NCBI GenBank assembly: GCA_963767685.1
Contig: CAVYEZ010000001.1
Span: 124,001 to 188,000, forward strand
DNA from: Trebonia sp963767685
Lineage (GTDB): Bacteria; Actinomycetota; Actinomycetes; Streptosporangiales; Streptosporangiaceae
Direction: 5' to 3'
DNA length: 64,000 nucleotides
Below are positions 48,829-56,926 of this stretch, piece by piece. The number at the start of each line of letters is the position of its first letter. Position 1 is the stretch's first letter. The notes beneath the pieces are model-generated. The model was not told the origin of the DNA. It ran no database searches and saw only the letters and a list, made by a program, of their open reading frames with translations. Made by a program: the position numbers and the translations under genes.

Positions 48829-50193
48829 GTGGCCGCCGTGCGTCTCACCGAGGACCTCGGTGCCTGGCGCGCGCGGCCCGGGTCGCTCGCCGCGGCCCTG
48901 GCCGCCGCGCTGCGGGACGGGGTGCTGGACGGCCGGATCCCGTCGGGCAGTGAGCTGCCGTCCGAACGGGAGGTTGCCGACGCCCTCGGGGTCAGCCGCG
49001 GCACCGTGGTGGCGGCGCTTGACCGGCTCCGGGATGACGGCTGGGTCGCCACCCGGCACGGCAGCGGCAGCACGATCCGGCTGCCGCCGAGCCTCACCGA
49101 GCGCACCCTTCCCCTGTCCGCGGACCGTGCCGGGCTTGACCTGCGGGCGGCCGTGACCTCGGCCCCGCACCAGGCCTGCCTGGCCGCACTGGACCGGGCC
49201 GCCGGCCGGTTCGCGGCGGCGCTGCTCGACGACGGGGAGTCCCCGGGCGGGCTCGCCTGCCTGCGCGAGGCCGTGGCGGCCCGCTATACCGCGGCGGGCC
49301 TGGCCACCCAGCCCGCGCAGGTCCTGATCACGTCGGGTGCCCGCGCCGCCGTCGCGTTGCTCCTCGGACGCTTCCACGACCGTCGCCGGCCGGTCCTGGT
49401 CGAGAGCCCCAGCTATCCCGGCGTGCTCACGCAGCTGCGGCATGCCCGCGCCCGGACGGTGACCGTCCCGGTGACAAGCGACGGATGGGACGAGGACCGG
49501 TTCCGCGACGTCCTGCGGTCCGGCCGGCCGGGACTGGCGTACCTGATGCCGGACTTCCACAACCCGGCGGGCGCGGTGATGCCGCGCCCGCTGCGCGCCG
49601 AGGTGAGCGTGCTCGCCGAGCGCACGGACTGCGTGATCCTCGCCGATGAGACGATGCGGGACCTGGACCTGCGCGAAGAGCCGCGGCCGGAGCCGCACCT
49701 GGCGGGCCGCAACGTGATCTCGGTCGGCTCGGCCAGCAAGCTGTTCTGGGGCGGCCTGCGGATCGGCTGGATCAGGACCGCCGCCCGCTCGATCGCCGAG
49801 CTGCAGCTCAGCCCGCTGGCCGGCCCGGTCTCGCCGCCGCCGCTCGAACAGCTCATCGCGGCCGAGTTGCTGGCCGACGAGCAGCGCATCCTCGGCGCCC
49901 GCCGGGCCCAGCTCCGCGATCAGCGCGACCACCTGGCGGGCCTGCTCCGCGAGCAGCCGGGCTGGTCGTTCCGCCCGCCGCCGGGGGGCCTGTCGCTGTG
50001 GCTGCGGCGCCGCGACCTCACCGGCCAGGAGCTGGCCGCCCGGGCGGCGGCGCGGGGCCTGCTGATCTCCCCGGGCGAGCGGTTCGCCGCCGACGGCACC
50101 CTGGTGCATCACCTGCGGCTGCCGTTCACCGCCGGCCCGGAGGTGCTCACCCAGGCGGCCGGCATCCTGGGCTCCGCCATTGCCGGGCCTTAG
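48829..50193 (+). CDS. MocR-type regulator (GntR HTH + PLP aminotransferase domain)
   Basis: 454 residues. Residues 1-90 are a GntR winged helix (GSLAAALAAALRDGVLDGRI, LPSEREVADALGVSRGTVVA, GWVATRHGSGSTIRLPP). The rest is a fold-type I aminotransferase domain: LVESPSYPGVLTQLRHA, AYLMPDFHNPAGAVM, DCVILADETMRDLDLRE (Asp that pairs with the pyridine nitrogen) and the PLP lysine Lys304 in SVGSASKLFWGGLRIGW. MocR regulators use PLP as an effector and often control an adjacent transporter; here a decayed LysE-type exporter gene overlaps its 3' end on the other strand. Confidence 0.93.
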   Translation: MAAVRLTEDLGAWRARPGSLAAALAAALRDGVLDGRIPSGSELPSEREVADALGVSRGTVVAALDRLRDDGWVATRHGSGSTIRLPPSLTERTLPLSADRAGLDLRAAVTSAPHQACLAALDRAAGRFAAALLDDGESPGGLACLREAVAARYTAAGLATQPAQVLITSGARAAVALLLGRFHDRRRPVLVESPSYPGVLTQLRHARARTVTVPVTSDGWDEDRFRDVLRSGRPGLAYLMPDFHNPAGAVMPRPLRAEVSVLAERTDCVILADETMRDLDLREEPRPEPHLAGRNVISVGSASKLFWGGLRIGWIRTAARSIAELQLSPLAGPVSPPPLEQLIAAELLADEQRILGARRAQLRDQRDHLAGLLREQPGWSFRPPPGGLSLWLRRRDLTGQELAARAAARGLLISPGERFAADGTLVHHLRLPFTAGPEVLTQAAGILGSAIAGP

Positions 50194-50500
50194 CCGCTGA
50201 TGGCGAGGCGGATCGCGATGGCGGCCGGCAGGGTGCCGGTGACGAGGGCTGCCAGCGCAGCCAGGCAGGCCGGCGGCCGAGGAACGCCGCGATGCCCGAC
50301 GCGGACGCCACGATCGTCGCGTTGACGGCGGCGCTGACGGCGATCTGGATGCCGCCGAGGGCGAAGCCCGGCCGCGAGCAGGTGCCCGCGGCCGGGGACG
50401 ATGAACTGCGGGATCAGCGCCAGGTACATGTCGCCGCCTTGGGGTTGAGCAGGTTGGTGAGCAGCCCATCCGGAGCAGCTTCGCGGGCGGGCCCTTGTGA
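50190..50500 (-). pseudogene. LysE-family exporter, decayed (multiple frame changes)
   Basis: The minus strand holds the C-terminal half of a LysE translocator in pieces: GLLTNLLNPKA (the family hallmark) in one frame, MYLALIPQFIVPG in a second, FALGGIQIAVSAAVNATIVA in a third, and GTLPAAIAIRLAIS back in the second. At least three frame changes within 300 bases and a missing N-terminal half make function impossible. It is convergent with, and overlaps by four bases, the MocR gene, its probable former regulator. Confidence 0.65.
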
Positions 50501-50660
50501 CCCGGCGAGCCGGCGCGGCGCTCAGGCGGTCAGCGGCGCCGGATGTCATGAGCTCGTAATGGGCGTTTTGTTGCCGGCAGTCCGGTTTCTGGGGCCGGGC
50601 CGGGTTAGCCTCCGCAGAGGACGAGAACCTGGCCGTACCGACCGAGGAGCGTGATCCTTG

Positions 50661-51788
50661 ATGCCGGAAGTGGAGGCGTTCTTTCATGACCTTCGGGCCC
50701 TGCGCGCGAGCGCGGGACTGAGCCTGGCCGAACTCGCCGAGCGGGCTCACTTCCCGGAGGAAACACTGGCGGCCGCCGAGACCGGCCCCGCCGTGCCGCC
50801 CAACCCGGTGCTTGTCGCCTACGTCCAGGCGTGCGGCGGCGCCGTCGGGGCATGGGAAGACCGCTGGCGGGACGCCTCCGCGAGCGCCGCCACCAGCGCG
50901 TTCCTCACGGTAGCCCTTAATCCCGCCGACAGCCCGGAGCCCGCCCCGCCGCGCGGGCACGACGGGGACGGCGGGCACCGCGGGCGGCGCGGGCGGCGCA
51001 CCGTGGTCGCGACCGCTGCCGCCGTCGCCGTGCTCGTCGCGGCGGGAACGGCCGTCGCGCTGATCCGCCCGGCGGCTTACCCGGCTGCCAGCCCGAGGCC
51101 GCGAACCGCGCCGATCGTCTCTCACCACGGCACACCGCGGCCGCGGTCCCATCCCCGGCAGCAAGCCGCCCCGGCGCCGCGCGTGACGTCCATGCCCCGC
51201 GTGACGTCCATGCCCCGCATGACGTCCATGCCCCGCATGACATCGATGCCCCGCATGACGTCCATGCGGCAGGTCATCGGCCTGGGGTGCCCGCCCGGCC
51301 AGGGCAGCGGCGTCACGCCGACCGCCGCCACGAACGGGCCGCCGTGGACCGCGGCGCAGGGCGGCTGGACCGGCGACGGCTGCGACGGCACGTCGGTGTG
51401 GACCATGAACCCAGCCGGGAAGCCCGCCCCGTCTACGCTCACCTGGTGGTTCGGCGCGCCCTCGGGCGTCGCCCGCTGCACGCTGTCGGTCTACGTGCCC
51501 ACGCAGAACGCCCTCGGCCAGGCTAGCTACGCGGTATCGGCTGGCTCCGGCGGCAGCCTCGGCACCGTGACCATCGACCAGTCGCTCGACGCCGGCGCCT
51601 GGGTCGTCCTGGGTACCTTCCCTGCGGCCGGTTCCGGTTACCAGATCCAGTTGACGCCCGCCCTAACGGAACTCACCGCCGCCGGGCCCGCCGCCAAGGG
51701 GCCAGGAGGGCCGGCCCCCAAGCCCGCCGCGCCCGGCCACAACTCCGCCATCGCCGCCTCCGCGGCGGCCGCAACCTGCTCCGAATAA
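50661..51788 (+). CDS. XRE-type HTH protein with membrane anchor, hexapeptide repeats and lectin-like C-terminus
   Basis: 375 residues from the ATG at 50661. Residues 5-60 are an XRE-like HTH (FFHDLRALRASAGLSLAELA, ERAHFPEETLAAAETG). About 112-136 (VVATAAAVAVLVAAGTAVAL) is one membrane segment. Residues about 173-205 are tandem R(V/M)TSMP hexapeptides. From about 205 to 340 there is a beta-rich domain with conserved tryptophans (WTAAQGGWTGDGCDGTSVWT, LTWWFGAPSGVARCTLSVYV, TIDQSLDAGAWVVLGTF), similar to golvesin-type or xanthan-lyase-like carbohydrate-binding modules. The topology suggests cytosolic DNA binding and an external binding domain, that is, a one-component sensor. Anchored XRE proteins of this type are known in actinobacteria; the ligand is unknown. 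Confidence 0.8.
   Translation: MPEVEAFFHDLRALRASAGLSLAELAERAHFPEETLAAAETGPAVPPNPVLVAYVQACGGAVGAWEDRWRDASASAATSAFLTVALNPADSPEPAPPRGHDGDGGHRGRRGRRTVVATAAAVAVLVAAGTAVALIRPAAYPAASPRPRTAPIVSHHGTPRPRSHPRQQAAPAPRVTSMPRVTSMPRMTSMPRMTSMPRMTSMRQVIGLGCPPGQGSGVTPTAATNGPPWTAAQGGWTGDGCDGTSVWTMNPAGKPAPSTLTWWFGAPSGVARCTLSVYVPTQNALGQASYAVSAGSGGSLGTVTIDQSLDAGAWVVLGTFPAAGSGYQIQLTPALTELTAAGPAAKGPGGPAPKPAAPGHNSAIAASAAAATCSE
51180..51270 (+). repeat. 18-base tandem repeat within the XRE gene
   Basis: Nearly six copies of an 18-base unit CGCRTGACGTCCATGCCC encode R(V/M)TSMP hexapeptides in the extracytoplasmic stalk. The copies differ at few positions, so copy number may vary by slippage. Confidence 0.85.
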
Positions 51789-51964
51789 TTTCTCATCCGA
51801 GCCCATTTCATGATTGCGTGAATTCTGAGCGCGTATAGCGCAATGCCGTTGATAAGTCGTCCCGGCTTCCGCGTCCGGCCCCGTTCTGCGAAGAAAATCC
51901 CGGCTCCCCGGTGCGGCCTCGCCGCTTTAGCACGGTGACGTGCCTCCAGTGATGGCTTGCGACC
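51789..51964. other. Intergenic, AT-richer stretch
   Basis: About 175 bases with visibly lower GC (TAATTTCTCATCCG, TTCATGATTGCGTGAATTCTG) and no protein-like frame. A sign of foreign or promoter DNA. Confidence 0.4.
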
Positions 51965-52362
51965 CAGGGTAAAGACGGGTGCGGGCTGGCGCTGGTGGGC
52001 GACGCGCGGCCAGTGCGGAAGAAGGATGTCGACCCGGGGCGGATCATCCGCGCCGCCGACGTCGCGGAGTGGCGCGACCCGGACACCGGCTACCTGCGCC
52101 TGGCAGCTCTCCACGCCGCGGTGACCGAGGTCGTGCTGCCGGCAGGCGCCCGGGTGCCGTACCCGGCGGGGGCGTACGCGTTCATCGCGCAGCTCGTCTG
52201 GGTGCTGTCGGGCCGGCTCTTCCTCGCGGACGGGCCTGACGTCCACGAGCTGTCCGCGGCGACACCTTCGAGCTCGGCGAGCCGCGGCCTAGGGAGTTCC
52301 GCAACGACGCGGCCGCGGACTGCCGCTACCTTGTCGTGGTCACCAGGAAGGCGACTGCTTAG
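51965..52362 (+). pseudogene. Cupin-domain C-terminal fragment of an XRE/cupin regulator, frameshifted
   Basis: No start or HTH domain is present. The frame through 51965 gives ALVGDARPVRKKDVDPGRII, ADVAEWRDPDTGYLRLAALH and VLPAGARVPYPAGAYAFIAQ, then LVWVLSGRLFLADGPDVHEL; after a change at about 52258 it continues GDTFELGEPRPREFRNDAAA and DCRYLVVVTRK to a TAG at 52360-52362. Those are the beta strands of a cupin as found behind XRE HTH domains. It is 5'-truncated and frameshifted, hence a remnant. Confidence 0.6.
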
Positions 52363-52391
52363 CTTAGTCCTGGTGGAAAGTTCTCCGCCGG

Positions 52392-52979
52392 ATGGCAACC
52401 AACGGCGCCGGGCGGCATCTTTCAATCGTGGACTTCCTGGACACCAGCACACCGCCCCGGACCGTACCGCGGACGCAGGCCGACGAAGGTGTGACCGCGT
52501 TGTACGCGGCGCAAGGCGTCAGCCTGATCAGGATGGCGTTCGTCATCCTCGGGGACCGCGGCTCGGCCGAGGACGTGGTGCAGGATGCGTTCGTCGGGCT
52601 CTACCGGAACTGGGACCGGCTCGACGACCCGGCTAACGCGCTGCCGTATGTCCGGTCCAGCGTGCTCAACGGCTGCCGCGCCGCGCTCCGCGCCCGGGCC
52701 CGCCGGGACCGCAGGGACCGCGCGGCGGCGGCACGCGACGGCTGGCTGGCCGCCGACTCCGCCGAGGCGGCCGTCCTGCTGTCCGAGGAGCACCACGAGG
52801 TCCTCGCCGCCGTCAGCAAGCTCGCCGCGCGGCAAAGGCAAGCGCTGACGCTGCGGTATTACCTCGGCCTTAGCCCCGAGGAGACGGCCCGCGCCATGGG
52901 CATCAGCGTCGGCACGGTGAAATCTGCCGTGTCCCGGGCCATCGCCGCACTCGGCCGCACACTGAAGGAGGAATCATGA
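52392..52979 (+). CDS. ECF RNA polymerase sigma factor (SigE/SigM type)
   Basis: 195 residues. A 30-residue N-terminal extension precedes region 2 (ALYAAQGVSLIRMAFVILGD, SAEDVVQDAFVGLYRNWDRL). Region 4 is LAARQRQALTLRYYLGLSPE, ETARAMGISVGTVKSAVSRA. The stop overlaps the start of the membrane protein gene downstream (ATGA), identical in plan to the pair at the left edge of the window. The pair should respond to an envelope or redox signal. Confidence 0.92.
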   Translation: MATNGAGRHLSIVDFLDTSTPPRTVPRTQADEGVTALYAAQGVSLIRMAFVILGDRGSAEDVVQDAFVGLYRNWDRLDDPANALPYVRSSVLNGCRAALRARARRDRRDRAAAARDGWLAADSAEAAVLLSEEHHEVLAAVSKLAARQRQALTLRYYLGLSPEETARAMGISVGTVKSAVSRAIAALGRTLKEES

Positions 52980-54361
52980 GCTCAGTGGAGCACCGCGTGC
53001 ACACGGCCATGTCGGCTGCCGCGGACGCGAACCTGGCCGCCAGGGAGATCCGGTCCGCGCCGCCCCTGCACCTGCCCTCCCGGCCGGCGGCCGGCGGCCG
53101 CCGCCGTCACCTGCCGGGCCACTGGATCAGCCGGGCGGTGCCGCTGGCTGCTGCCGCGGCCGTCGTCGCGCTCGCCGTCTCGCTGGTCCTGGTCAAGGGC
53201 GTACGGAACGAAGGCGCTGTTCCCCTGCAGCCAACCGCTTCAGCCAGCCCGGCCGTCTCAGCCGGCCCGGGCGGCGTACCGCGCTACTACGTGGCCTGGA
53301 CGGGGGGCCGTATCGTGGCGGGCGACTCGGTCACCGGCACGATACTGGCGAACCTCGCGATTCCCGTGCGCAAGGGCTACACGAACGAACTCACGGGCAT
53401 CACCGCGGCCGACGACGACCGGACGTTTGCCGTCTCGGTCCTGACCTACCTCACCGCGTCAGCCCATGGCAGCGACCGCTTTGCGAAGGTAACGGAGACG
53501 GCCAGCTGGTATGTGGTGCGGCTCGCCCCTGGCACCGCGACCCCAGCGCGCCTCACCCTCTTGCCAGTCAAGCCGCAAGCCCTGCACGGCGACGCGGGCC
53601 TGATCACCGCTAACGCCGCTATATCCAGGTCGGGCAGCGCACTGGCCGTGACCACGTTGACCGCCTCAGGCGGCCTGGCGGTCCAGGTCTTCTCGGTCGC
53701 CACCGGCCAGCTGCTGCACGACTGGACCTCGAACGTCTCGCCCGCCGAGCAGCCCGGGCTGACGTGGATCAACGGGGACCGGGACCTGGCCGTTGAGACC
53801 CCAATCCTCGATGCCGCGGGTATGACGGAGACCGTGCGTGAGCTGAGCGTTTCCGGGCCGGCCAGCGGTGACCTGCTGGCCGGCGGCAAGGTCGTCGCCT
53901 GGAATGTGCCGCTCGGCCCAAACGCCCAGTCCCTCCTCGAAACATGCACCGCATCACCAGGCCTACTAAGCAGGCACTACCATCTGATCAGCGCGGACGG
54001 CACGGCGTTCGGCTGCGCGGCGATGACCGGACCAGACACAGGCCCGACCCTGAGCTTCCTCACCTACCCGCTCCCGCCGGGTACAGCGGTCACCGCGAAG
54101 GCGAGGGTCGACTACCAGGCAACGATCGGGGCGAAGAAGTTCGTGGCCGAGGCGCAGATCCTCTGGATCAGCCCGTCCGGCGGCACGGTCGTCGGACAAT
54201 GGGCCGTCGAAGAATGGCACCAAGGGCGCGAAGCGCGTCGCGCCGAACGGACTGCACGTCGGCGCGATGAGCCACGGAAAGTTCACGCCGTTGCGGTTCC
54301 CGCCGGGTTTCAGCAGTCCTACCATCGCCTTCTAGGACCTAGCCTCGGTCCGCCGCCCTGA
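52976..54361 (+). CDS. Membrane-anchored anti-sigma-like protein, C-terminus frameshifted
   Basis: 461 residues in the open frame. An N-terminal cytosolic tail of 50 residues, one membrane segment (about 52-74, AVPLAAAAAVVALAVSLVLV), then a large extracytoplasmic domain that reads like a beta-propeller (PRYYVAWTGGRIVAGDSVTG, FAVSVLTYLTASAHGSDR, AISRSGSALAVTTLTASG, LTWINGDRDLAVETPILDAA). Translationally coupled to the ECF sigma gene. Near 54225 the frame changes: the +1 frame gives APNGLHVGAMSHGKFTPLRF and a stop at 54332-54334, the usual end of this protein group (MSHGKFTPL). The gene probably ends at 54334. It may sense an extracytoplasmic ligand and control the sigma factor. Confidence 0.8.
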   Translation: MSSVEHRVHTAMSAAADANLAAREIRSAPPLHLPSRPAAGGRRRHLPGHWISRAVPLAAAAAVVALAVSLVLVKGVRNEGAVPLQPTASASPAVSAGPGGVPRYYVAWTGGRIVAGDSVTGTILANLAIPVRKGYTNELTGITAADDDRTFAVSVLTYLTASAHGSDRFAKVTETASWYVVRLAPGTATPARLTLLPVKPQALHGDAGLITANAAISRSGSALAVTTLTASGGLAVQVFSVATGQLLHDWTSNVSPAEQPGLTWINGDRDLAVETPILDAAGMTETVRELSVSGPASGDLLAGGKVVAWNVPLGPNAQSLLETCTASPGLLSRHYHLISADGTAFGCAAMTGPDTGPTLSFLTYPLPPGTAVTAKARVDYQATIGAKKFVAEAQILWISPSGGTVVGQWAVEEWHQGREARRAERTARRRDEPRKVHAVAVPAGFQQSYHRLLGPSLGPPP

Positions 54362-54382
54362 CTTCGGGTAGTCAGGGCGGCG
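54351..54382 (+). terminator. GC-rich hairpin terminator
   Basis: CGCCGCCCTGAC, an 8-base loop, and GTCAGGGCGGCG form a perfect 12-base-pair stem starting 16 bases after the proposed end of the anti-sigma gene. There is no T-tract, as is normal in high-GC actinobacteria. It may serve both strands, as a minus-strand gene ends just beyond. Confidence 0.75.
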
Positions 54383-54390
54383 ATGGCGAT

Positions 54391-54690
54391 CTACGCCTGG
54401 AACGTCCCCCGCGATGTCACCACGGTGACCTGCCCCCGATGCGAGACCCGCCAGCCGTCGGCGCGCATCAGCAGCTGGACGGCAGACGGCCCGCTGACTG
54501 GCCCATTGCCGTTTTTCCCCTTACTTGGTCTGCCCCCGAAGGTCGTCCTGCCTTCGAACTCAGGTGGGAACAGGTCGCGGGGAGCGCCCGGTGCGGCGGG
54601 CGGCTCGCTGATGACGGCGATCCGGAAGCCGGCGCGGTGTCGGCAGGTGCGCGTATCGGGCTTGCTAGGCCCCGGGCACTTGCGACCAGG
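54391..54690 (-). pseudogene. Unassigned coding-like fragment, probably 3' end of the beta-propeller gene
   Basis: In the third minus-strand frame, ending at a TAG at 54391-54393, the reading PGPSKPDTRTCRHRAGFRIA, VISEPPAAPGAPRDLFPPEF and VQLLMRADGWRVSHRGQVTV then VTSRGTFQA has protein-like composition. It directly continues the frame that stops at 54665 if one base is added or removed. I do not recognise a family. Confidence 0.35.
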
Positions 54691-55440
54691 GAGAGCAGCG
54701 GGAGAGGCCGGTCTTAATTACCTCGATTTCGTGCGCCGCGAAATGGAGCTCGCCGTCCCGCGTGGCCGCGATCAGCGCCCCGTCCCGCAGGCCGAACTGG
54801 CAGGCGGTGATCGCCGTAACGTGCCCAAGGGGAGGGGGCAGCCTGACCCAGGTCGACCAGTCGAGCGTCCCTTCCTGGGCAAGCCGGAGGGAGCTGTGCC
54901 AGATGCCGCCGTCATCTAAAGGACGAAGACCTCGATCCTCTTGCCCGCCAGGGACGTGCACGCGATGTCCGTGATCGACCGGCCGGCCGGGTCTAGCGGC
55001 AGGAGCCGCCAGCGGAACTCGCGGGTGCCTGCCCACCAGAACCGGCACTGGATGGTATCGGCGGTCGCGGCGAGCAGGACCGGATTCGTCCGGTCCCACG
55101 TGCACGAGGCGATCAGGTGGAACTGGCCCGCGGCGAACTGGCCGCCGACGGGCGTGTTCAGCGGCGTCGGGGAACGGGTGGACCAGATGACGCCGTCGTC
55201 ATCGAGGACGTAGACCGGGACGCCATCGAAGTTGACCGCTCCCTTGGGGGCAGACGGGATCGCGACATCTGCGACCGGCAGCCGCAGCGGGGACGAGGCA
55301 AGCAGTTCGCGCCACTCGGTCAGGCCCTCGTTAATGCGCGGGATGCCGTCGATGACCGCCGTGACGTAAACGCCGTGGCTGTTGCTGCCGGAAGCAAGCG
55401 CGGTGACCATCCCCGGTGACCAGGGCGGAGGTCGTCCCAC
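54665..55440 (-). pseudogene. Beta-propeller-like protein, frameshifted and probably 5'-truncated
   Basis: Two collinear frames: 55440-54916 (HGVYVTAVIDGIPRINEGL, FDGVPVYVLDDDGVIWSTRS, GQFHLIASCTWDRTNPVLLA, SITDIACTSLAGKRIEVFVL) and then, after a change near 54916, 54915-54665 (DDGGIWHSSLRLAQEGTLDW, STWVRLPPPLGHVTAITACQ, LRDGALIAATRDGELHFAAH). Repeating W..W..L and D(D/G)GxIW/H blades of about 45 residues suggest a lectin-like beta-propeller. At about 55420-55500 another frame adds AAVLWHEWDDL, so the start may also be shifted. Function unknown; relatives are sugar-binding. Confidence 0.55.
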
Positions 55441-55582
55441 TCATGCCAGAGGACGGCGGCCTCGCTCGCGGTGCCGCCGCAGCGGCGGACCCGCCGGCAG
55501 GGTTGACGACGTGAATGTCGATGACGCCCGCCGTGGCTGACGCGCAGGGTGGATGCCTGACCCGCCCCGAACGACCGGCGGG

Positions 55583-56089
55583 TCAGGAGCCGTTGGCGCG
55601 GCGCATGATCTCCTCGAATGCCTCCACGTTCCCCATCGCGTCGTGCACGGGGTTGTGGTCGTGGACGGTCCTCCTGAACCGCTTCCAGCCCTGGGTGTCG
55701 CTCCAGTTGCGGTTGAGCCCGGCCCAGAAGTCGCTGATGCGCCGGGCCGAGTAGCCGAACGGGTTGTCCATTCCCGCCCGGTCAAACATGCCGGCGATCC
55801 ACTGCCAGTCGTAGGCGGGGTTGTCACTCACGAAGACAGGCTGCCGGCTGCCCAGGTGCCCCCGGAGCCAGGCCGCGAAGCTCCCGGCGACTTCCGCGTC
55901 GCTCGCTATGCGCTCGCCGACGATGCTGATCGCGGGGTTGGCCGGGTCCGGCGTCGCGTGGAACAGCCGCCCGTAGAACGTGTCCCGCGTGTCGTAGTGA
56001 ACGGCCCCGAACTCGGTCAGCACGCCGTTCACCGGGCTGGTCCCGCGCGCCTCGCAGTCAACGAATACCCATGGTGTGTTCTCGTTCAT
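55583..56089 (-). CDS. DEDDh 3'-5' exoribonuclease-like protein
   Basis: 168 residues. The DnaQ-fold active site is complete: Asp11 and Glu13 (WVFVDCEARGTSP), Asp89/Asp94 (FVSDNPAYDWQWI), His145 and Asp150 (HDHNPVHDAMGNVEAFEEIM). Two metal ions bound by these residues would remove 3' nucleotides. Small stand-alone proteins of this kind are annotated '3'-5' exoribonuclease' (RNase T-like). It may act in RNA turnover. It is preceded upstream on the same strand by the TPR gene with a gap of 58 bases. Confidence 0.87.
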   Translation of the reverse strand: MNENTPWVFVDCEARGTSPVNGVLTEFGAVHYDTRDTFYGRLFHATPDPANPAISIVGERIASDAEVAGSFAAWLRGHLGSRQPVFVSDNPAYDWQWIAGMFDRAGMDNPFGYSARRISDFWAGLNRNWSDTQGWKRFRRTVHDHNPVHDAMGNVEAFEEIMRRANGS

Positions 56090-56147
56090 TCCGCCCGCAT
56101 TATCTCCAACGCCGCCCCGTCGGGGCCAGGATCACACAGGCAACGTA

Positions 56148-56888
56148 CTAGGACTCGGCCACCAGGGACGCCAGCACGGCCTTAGCGAGGTGCTCGGTGG
56201 CGAGCGTGCTGTCAGGCGAGAGCGCCAACTCGCCGAGGATGGCTATCGCCGCGTCCCGGTCGCCCCGCCGGGCCAGGATGCCCGCCTTGTTGATCAGCAG
56301 GACGCCGAGCGTCTCGGCGTCCGGGCGGCCGCGCAGCCCCTGCTCGATGGCGTCCAGCTGGCGGGTGTCCCCGTCCAGCAGCGGCGACAGGTCTTTCCAG
56401 GCCAGGGCGAACCCCGGGAACCTGTCGACGATGCCCGCCAGGATCGCCTGCTTCTGGCCGGGATCCGTCCACTCCAAGGTGGCGTAGGCCCGGGCGAAGC
56501 CGGGGAAGAGCTCCCCGGCGCGCTCGCGGCGCAAGGTGTCGAGCGAGGCCTTGCACGTGAAGAACCCGCGCGGCGCCATCTGGTCGACGCGCTCGTAGAA
56601 CTCTTCCGCCATCCCGGGCTCGCCGACGAGCAGGTAGGTGTACGCGGCGTCGTAGACCGGGTACGGCCATTGCGGCGCGAGATCCCACGCCAGGTCAAGA
56701 AGGTCAAGGGCGCGGGCGTAGTCACCGCGCCCTCCGGCCTCGCGCGCTTCCTGGTGCAACTGCGTGGCCCGGGCCGGTAGGTTGTCCGCGCCGATGACCT
56801 CCCAGCGCACCCGCCCCGTGTATCCCTTGAGGTCACTGGCCGTGATCTCACGCCCGGCGGCATCCCGGAACACCAGCCGCTCCGCCAA
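56148..56888 (-). CDS. Tetratricopeptide-repeat protein
   Basis: 246 residues, all helical. An N-terminal beta segment (LVFRDAAGREITASDLKGYT, RVRWEVIG) precedes TPR-like helix pairs (LHQEAREAGGRGDYARALDL, LDLAWDLAPQWPYPVYDAAY, EPGMAEEFYERVDQMAPRGF, LLINKAGILARRGDRDAAIA). Probably a protein-protein interaction module. No catalytic residues. It lies between the exonuclease and SRPBCC genes on the same strand. Confidence 0.8.
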   Translation of the reverse strand: MAERLVFRDAAGREITASDLKGYTGRVRWEVIGADNLPARATQLHQEAREAGGRGDYARALDLLDLAWDLAPQWPYPVYDAAYTYLLVGEPGMAEEFYERVDQMAPRGFFTCKASLDTLRRERAGELFPGFARAYATLEWTDPGQKQAILAGIVDRFPGFALAWKDLSPLLDGDTRQLDAIEQGLRGRPDAETLGVLLINKAGILARRGDRDAAIAILGELALSPDSTLATEHLAKAVLASLVAES

Positions 56889-56926
56889 CGGTTTAGCCCT
56901 TTCTCGAGAACCCGCTCCCGGCTATA

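Noticed and set aside
48799..50469. A 556-codon minus-strand frame
   Set aside because: Antisense to the MocR gene; the only meaningful minus-strand sequence is the decayed LysE piece after 50190.
54383..54919. A 178-codon plus-strand frame with CPRCE
   Set aside because: Cys pair looked like a zinc ribbon, but the rest has no protein pattern, and the minus strand reads better as the end of the propeller gene.
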